Of a stretch of DNA of 11,716 nucleotides, positions 7,935 through 11,716 are shown one piece after another. The position numbers and the translations under genes are program-made. The stretch is from contig USNC01000023.1 in the NCBI GenBank assembly GCA_900555915.1, forward strand, positions 1 to 11,716. The letters are read 5' to 3'. Source of the stretch: an uncultured Porphyromonadaceae bacterium. Its GTDB lineage: Bacteria > Bacteroidota > Bacteroidia > Bacteroidales > Muribaculaceae. Each line of letters starts with the position of its first letter. Position 1 is the first letter of the stretch. The notes beneath the pieces were generated by a model. The model was given only the letters and a program-made list of their open reading frames with translations. It did no database searches and was not told the origin of the DNA.

Positions 7935-9395
7935 ATGAGACACACGCTTCTGCCGACCCTCCTTCTCTGCACAGGCCTGGGTATGGCACAATCCAACGAC
8001 ACAAATCCTCTCTATGAAGAACCACTGCGACCACAATATCATTTCTCGCCCGCCCACCGATGGATAGGCGATCCCTGCGGGCTGGTGCATTTCGACGGCA
8101 GATTCCATGCCTACAGCTGGGGAGCGGCCGAATCAGACGACCTCGTGCACTGGGAAGAGATCAACAGCAACGCCATCAGCGGAACTCCGAAAGGAATCGG
8201 ACAGTTCACGGGCAGTGTTGTTGTAGACCGATGGAACTCCGCAGGCTACGGTGAGAACGCCTTCATAGCCGCGTTCACATCATTCGACGAGGCGAGCAAA
8301 AAGCAATCGCAGTCCATAGCCCACAGCCATGACGGGGGCCGGACATTCATGTATTATGACTTGAATCCGGTGATAGACACATGGAGCACTGAATTCCGCG
8401 ACCCGACCGTGATACGCGACGAGGCACACGGCCGATGGGTAATGGCCGTGGCCAAGGCTCTGGAGAAGAAAGTGGCGTTCTACGGATCGGCCGATCTGAA
8501 GCATTGGGAATGGCTCAGCGATTTCGGTCCGGCAGGCGATTCCGAGAAATCATGGGAATGCCCGGATCTGTTCCAACTTCCGGTGGAAGGACATCCCGGC
8601 ATGAAGAAGTGGGTGCTCGTGGTGTCGGTCAACTGGAGCAAGGAACAATACTTCACAGGCGAATTTGACGGCACTCAGTTCATTCCGGACTGCCGGGACT
8701 GCGGACCATTGTACGTAGACAAAGGTCTTGACTACTATGCATCGCGCACATTCCAGGACTACGACGGGACATTGCCCGCAGCATACTCCATAGGGTGGGT
8801 GTCCACATGGGATTATGCACAGCATGTGCCCACGACATACGGACAAGGGGTATGGTCGCTTCCGAGAGCGCTGTATCTGCGGGAGACACCCGGCGGACTC
8901 AGACTGATACAGAAACCTGCCGAAAAATTGAAATCACTAAGAGGGAAAGAAGGCAGAATCCGGACCAGACTCAAACCGGGCGCGACACGACTTAAAGCAC
9001 TGTCTGAAATGGGCAACCAATATGAAATACGGGCTTCATTCACCACTGACACGTTCGGATTCAACCTCTGTGCCGGCGACGGCAAGAAACTGACGCTTAG
9101 TTACGACACCGACTCCCACACCCTACTGCTCGACCGCACCAACTCTTCGGCTGCGGAAATACCCGCATTCGAACGAATCGCCTTTACCAAGATCGAACCC
9201 ATCGACGGGACTCTTGAACTTGACATATTCGTAGACAAGTCGGTGGTGGAGATATATGCCAACGGCGGAGAAGCGGTGATGACCGCCCTTGTATTTCCCG
9301 ATGAAGCAAAAAGCAGTGGCGCCGAAGTATTCTCACTTGGCAGCAACACGACGATGACAGCCTACTACTATCCGATATCCTCGATCTGGAAATAA
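7935..9395 (+). CDS. Secreted GH32-family glycosidase (fructosidase-like) with a variant active-site loop
   Basis: A 486-residue glycoside hydrolase of family 32, whose members cleave beta-fructosidic bonds in sucrose, levan or inulin. Residues 1-18 are a signal peptide (GMA|QS) without a lipobox, so the protein is probably periplasmic. The five-bladed propeller spans ~30-325: WIGDPCG at 43-49 with nucleophile Asp46, SDDLVHWEE at 67, GSVVVD at 93, FRDPTVIRD at 154-162 with the transition-state Asp156, WECPDLF at 207-213 with acid/base Glu208, and DYYAS at 266. A beta-sandwich C-terminal domain follows (~335-486; IFVDKSVVEIYANGGEAV). The three catalytic carboxylates are present. Two things are unusual: the common WMNDPNG reads WIGDPCG, and the usual FYQYNP-to-WGHA stretch is shortened to HAYSWGAAES, so the sugar-binding pocket should differ from standard invertases and levanases. 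The family call is firm, the exact substrate open. It is the last gene of the susCD unit, 84 bp after susD. Confidence 0.92.
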   Translation: MRHTLLPTLLLCTGLGMAQSNDTNPLYEEPLRPQYHFSPAHRWIGDPCGLVHFDGRFHAYSWGAAESDDLVHWEEINSNAISGTPKGIGQFTGSVVVDRWNSAGYGENAFIAAFTSFDEASKKQSQSIAHSHDGGRTFMYYDLNPVIDTWSTEFRDPTVIRDEAHGRWVMAVAKALEKKVAFYGSADLKHWEWLSDFGPAGDSEKSWECPDLFQLPVEGHPGMKKWVLVVSVNWSKEQYFTGEFDGTQFIPDCRDCGPLYVDKGLDYYASRTFQDYDGTLPAAYSIGWVSTWDYAQHVPTTYGQGVWSLPRALYLRETPGGLRLIQKPAEKLKSLRGKEGRIRTRLKPGATRLKALSEMGNQYEIRASFTTDTFGFNLCAGDGKKLTLSYDTDSHTLLLDRTNSSAAEIPAFERIAFTKIEPIDGTLELDIFVDKSVVEIYANGGEAVMTALVFPDEAKSSGAEVFSLGSNTTMTAYYYPISSIWK

Positions 9396-9402
9396 TATGA
9401 CG

Positions 9403-9450
9403 ACGGCACCCCGACAGATCAGCGCGGGGTGCCGTAATCATAATATATTT
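9403..9450 (+). terminator. Rho-independent-type terminator after the GH32 gene
   Basis: A perfect 11-bp GC-rich stem pairs 9403-9413 (ACGGCACCCCG) with 9425-9435 (CGGGGTGCCGT) around an 11-base loop, beginning 8 bases after the GH32 stop. An AT-rich tract ending TATATTTT (9443-9450) follows. It lies between two convergent genes. The T-rich side favours the plus-strand operon, though the stem could also slow transcription arriving from the minus strand. Confidence 0.75.
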
Positions 9451-9489
9451 TCCCGGATAGTCATCGTCCGGTCTTGCATGCGACAGGCA

Positions 9490-11544
9490 TCATTTCACAG
9501 GATGCAACGTGTAGGTCTTGACGACACCGTTGTAGTCGAAACATACCGTAGCATCTCCATTTGACGCTGCAGGCTGACTCACTGATATCTTCACATCAGG
9601 ATTGTCACAGTATGCCGACACGGCGGGAACCGCATCAGACAAGAGACGATATTCCACGTCATAACGGTCATAGCCGGTATAGCCGTTGATGTCGTTGCTT
9701 CGCGTCGGATTTTCGGGAAGATTCAGAGCCACTCCGTTGACAGCGACCGTCACCTTCGGCGACGGTGTATGCTCGAGGGGATTTCCCTTGGTGCTGAATC
9801 CAAGGCCATTGAGCACTACCGCCGGACGCCCCGGCATTCCTTCCGCCTTCAGATATATGGCATGTTTGCCGTCGAGATTATCCACTGCATCGGCAACATC
9901 GATCGTGAACTTCGCCATTTCTCCCGGTTTGGCACCCGCCACCGTTATCTCTCCTATCTTCGTGCCTTTCCAAGTTTCGTTGGCATAAGGGCCGTCGAGC
10001 CATACGCTTATCCTGCACGGACGAGGCGACACGGGAGTGACGAAGAGATTGAACTGGGTACCATTGCCCGGTTTGGTGCCTTCAAAAGCCTTGAGACCTT
10101 TCTGCGGCTTGTCGAGACCTCCGAATCCGAAATATTTATAGCCCACGATGTCGCCACCCGACATATTGACCGGCATATTGGCGTCCCAGATATCCCATGT
10201 GTCCTGCTGCGCGCCGATGTTGGAAAGGTAGCAGGCATATCCGGCATCGTAGAATTTATAGGGATCGAGACCGTAGATCTGGAAACCCTCGGAAGTCACC
10301 TCCGCACCCGAATACACATCGCCGTTTGAAGCCTTCGCAATCCATTTTCCATCAGCCGCATACGGATCATATCCGGTGATGGTCACCACACCACCTTCCG
10401 CCACAGGCTTTTCATCAAACTCGATCCGGACCGGCGCCACCATAGCCTGGCGTGCGAAGCCGAAGCCACGCGGCGGACGATGATAGAAGACATACCACTG
10501 GCCGTTGATCTCCTGTATGGAACCGTGGGTATTGTGGGCCGCGTTGGTCGCGGTAAGCGCCGTGCCATCCTCGTTGGGGACGATACCGCGCGAGTCGACC
10601 AGCACGCCGCCGCTGCGCCAGGGTCCGAGAGGAGAGTCAGCGAAAGCATAGCGCAGTGTGGAGTTCGAACTTCCGATGCCGTAATCCGGACCTGAATGGC
10701 CTGAGAATATCATGACATATTTATTGCCGATCTTACGGATCGAGGAAGCCTCGAAGAAATTGAACTCGCCGGGATTCTGTCCTTTGTAGAGAGCGGGGTA
10801 TTCTGTGCCCTCAGGGTCGCGCACCTCGCCATAACGGTGGCTCGCCGGCATGAAATAAGGGATTACCTCTGTGCCGGGACGCACTGAATACATAGTATTC
10901 TGGTCAAGTTGGGCGGCGCTTGAATGCTGGAATCCCCAGAAACCGTAGGCGCGGAATCCCTTCTTGTAGTCAGGATCTTTCCTGCTCGTGATCTCTTCAA
11001 TGAAAATCGAAGGGTCAAAACCGAGAATGCTTCCGTCGACCACAGCCGAGCCATCCTCGTTGAGATTTATTGGAGTGAAGGGGCCGTCTGGACGGTCGCC
11101 CTTGCAGACCATGGCCTCGCGGCGCGGCCCACGGCTATGAGGATACAGATAGTAGGTCTTCTTTCCCTTTCTGTCCTTAACTTCGACGAGGTCGGGAGCA
11201 TACATGACATCCCATCTGCCATCTTTCTGATAAGTGAATATCGGGCCTTCATCACGCCAGTCGGTGAGGTCTTCCACCGGAGCCGACCACATGCGGATAT
11301 CCGGTCCGCAATAACTGTCGACCCTGAGGTCGTGCGAACCTATGATGTATGCACGGTACTTTCCGGGATTGTCGGGGTCCTCAAACACACGGGGCTCCCC
11401 GTCGGGAAGGTGTTCCCAAAGCGGCAGATACGGATTACCGACTCCTTCCACTGAATTTGCGCCAGATGCTGCGGGGGCGGCCAGACCTAATGTGACTGCC
11501 GCAGCAAAACCTGCCAATCCGCGCAAGGCAAGAAATTTCTTCAT
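9490..11544 (-). CDS. Secreted GH43-family glycosidase with C-terminal carbohydrate-binding-like domains
   Basis: A 684-residue multidomain protein. Residues 1-29 are a signal peptide (AAPAASGA) with no lipobox. Residues ~35-395 form a five-bladed propeller of the GH43 type: NPYLPLWEHLPDGEPRVF at 37, YIIGSHD at 66-72, YAPDLVEV at 115, FDPSIFIEE at 176-184, FFEASSIRK at 263-271 and NTHGSIQEINGQWYVFYHR at 338-356. By family pattern Asp177 and Glu265 are the likely pKa-modulating and acid residues; the base lies in DGEP (48-51), where the usual DP pair is altered. Residues ~455-588 resemble a CBM6-like beta-sandwich (VGYKYFGFGG; HAIYLKAEG), and ~594-684 is a further small beta-rich domain I do not recognise. 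GH43 enzymes mostly remove arabinofuranose, xylose or galactofuranose; which one applies here cannot be told. The gene converges on the susCD-GH32 unit and has its own promoter box, so membership of that locus is uncertain. Confidence 0.88.
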   Translation of the reverse strand: MKKFLALRGLAGFAAAVTLGLAAPAASGANSVEGVGNPYLPLWEHLPDGEPRVFEDPDNPGKYRAYIIGSHDLRVDSYCGPDIRMWSAPVEDLTDWRDEGPIFTYQKDGRWDVMYAPDLVEVKDRKGKKTYYLYPHSRGPRREAMVCKGDRPDGPFTPINLNEDGSAVVDGSILGFDPSIFIEEITSRKDPDYKKGFRAYGFWGFQHSSAAQLDQNTMYSVRPGTEVIPYFMPASHRYGEVRDPEGTEYPALYKGQNPGEFNFFEASSIRKIGNKYVMIFSGHSGPDYGIGSSNSTLRYAFADSPLGPWRSGGVLVDSRGIVPNEDGTALTATNAAHNTHGSIQEINGQWYVFYHRPPRGFGFARQAMVAPVRIEFDEKPVAEGGVVTITGYDPYAADGKWIAKASNGDVYSGAEVTSEGFQIYGLDPYKFYDAGYACYLSNIGAQQDTWDIWDANMPVNMSGGDIVGYKYFGFGGLDKPQKGLKAFEGTKPGNGTQFNLFVTPVSPRPCRISVWLDGPYANETWKGTKIGEITVAGAKPGEMAKFTIDVADAVDNLDGKHAIYLKAEGMPGRPAVVLNGLGFSTKGNPLEHTPSPKVTVAVNGVALNLPENPTRSNDINGYTGYDRYDVEYRLLSDAVPAVSAYCDNPDVKISVSQPAASNGDATVCFDYNGVVKTYTLHPVK

Positions 11545-11582
11545 AGTTTGGATTTGTTTGTTAGTATAGCATTATCGAAGTG

Positions 11583-11590
11583 CAAATATA
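11583..11590 (-). promoter_or_regulatory. Putative -7 promoter box of the GH43 gene
   Basis: On the minus strand these bases read TATATTTG, a perfect match to the Bacteroidetes TAnnTTTG -7 box, 38 bases upstream of the GH43 start codon. No convincing -33 TTTG is visible at the right distance; an A/T homopolymer (plus-strand 11593-11600) occupies that region. Transcription would start near 11575, giving a leader of about 30 bases. The GAATRTTGCAAA array seen before susC is absent here, which argues for separate control. Confidence 0.5.
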
Positions 11591-11716
11591 CTAAAAAAAA
11601 TCCATATCAGAGACTACTGATACCCACAATATATCTCACCAGTGAAAAAAAGCGCATAAAAGCCCGCATCGCTCCTTCCTCAACACGCGAAAATCGCTCG
11701 CCCAAAACCGCCCCGG
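11591..11716. other. Intergenic end of the window, no gene recognised
   Basis: No supported coding region. The part nearest GH43 is AT-rich. From about 11645 the composition changes, with an A-run followed by GC-rich sequence (GCGCATAAAAGCCCGCATCGC). Read on the minus strand, that GC-rich segment ends in a T-run (TTTTTTTC), so it may be the terminator region or 3' end of a gene lying beyond the window. Short open frames run in from the edge on the minus strand, but none is recognisable. Confidence 0.4.

Noticed and set aside
6828..8108. 426-codon open frame on the minus strand
   Set aside because: It runs antisense to susD and the GH32 start, through the stem-loop, with no recognisable domain; long antisense frames are common in GC-rich codon-biased genes.
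11565..11573. TATAGCATT shared by the GH43 leader and the third susC operator copy (2922-2930)
   Set aside because: Only nine bases in AT-rich sequence, located downstream of the -7 box and lacking the TTGCAAA core at the right place; probably chance.
1..11716. CRISPR arrays, tRNA or rRNA genes, insertion sequences, phage genes
   Set aside because: No regularly spaced repeats, clover-leaf sequences, transposase motifs or phage-like proteins were recognised on either strand; the Tn5 end at 31-49 is a library adapter.

Overview
The window reads as one end of a Bacteroidales metagenomic contig, most likely from a gut bacterium of the Muribaculaceae/Bacteroidaceae type. The evidence is a SusC/SusD pair, a hybrid two-component regulator of the kind found in this order, TAnnTTTG-type promoter boxes, weak or absent Shine-Dalgarno sequences, and an AT-rich intergenic/GC-richer coding contrast. 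The family-level assignment is inference. The first 49 bases are not genomic: they are an Illumina Nextera i7 adapter (primer end, 8-base index, transposase end) left on the contig. The biological sequence starts at base 50.

Layout: (1) 86-2842 (+), a one-protein two-component regulator with a sugar-binding-protein type sensor, histidine kinase, receiver and AraC DNA-binding domain. (2) 2843-3005, a regulatory gap holding three copies of a GAATRTTGCAAA element (two direct copies 21 bp apart, then one inverted) just upstream of a Bacteroidetes-type promoter. (3) 3006-7850 (+), susC and susD homologues, 18 bp apart. (4) 7887-7914, a strong 12-bp stem-loop. (5) 7935-9395 (+), a secreted GH32-family protein with an altered active-site loop. 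(6) 9403-9435, a terminator hairpin. (7) 9490-11544 (-), a convergent, secreted, multidomain GH43-family protein with its own promoter box. (8) 11545-11716, intergenic to the end.

Regions 1-5 look like a compact fructan- or fructoside-utilisation locus. Its pattern (regulator with a periplasmic-binding-protein sensor, SusC/SusD, GH32) matches the Bacteroides thetaiotaomicron BT1754-type fructan locus, where the regulator senses free fructose. The inferred model is that SusD captures the glycan at the surface, SusC imports it with TonB energy, periplasmic GH32 releases the sugar, and the regulator senses that sugar and activates susC through the repeat array. No surface endo-acting enzyme, fructokinase or inner-membrane sugar transporter is visible here. 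The GH43 gene lies next to this unit but faces it and may be regulated separately. I found no sign of an entirely new kind of system. The most interesting items are the repeat array, the unusual GH32 active-site region and the stem-loop between susD and the GH32 gene.
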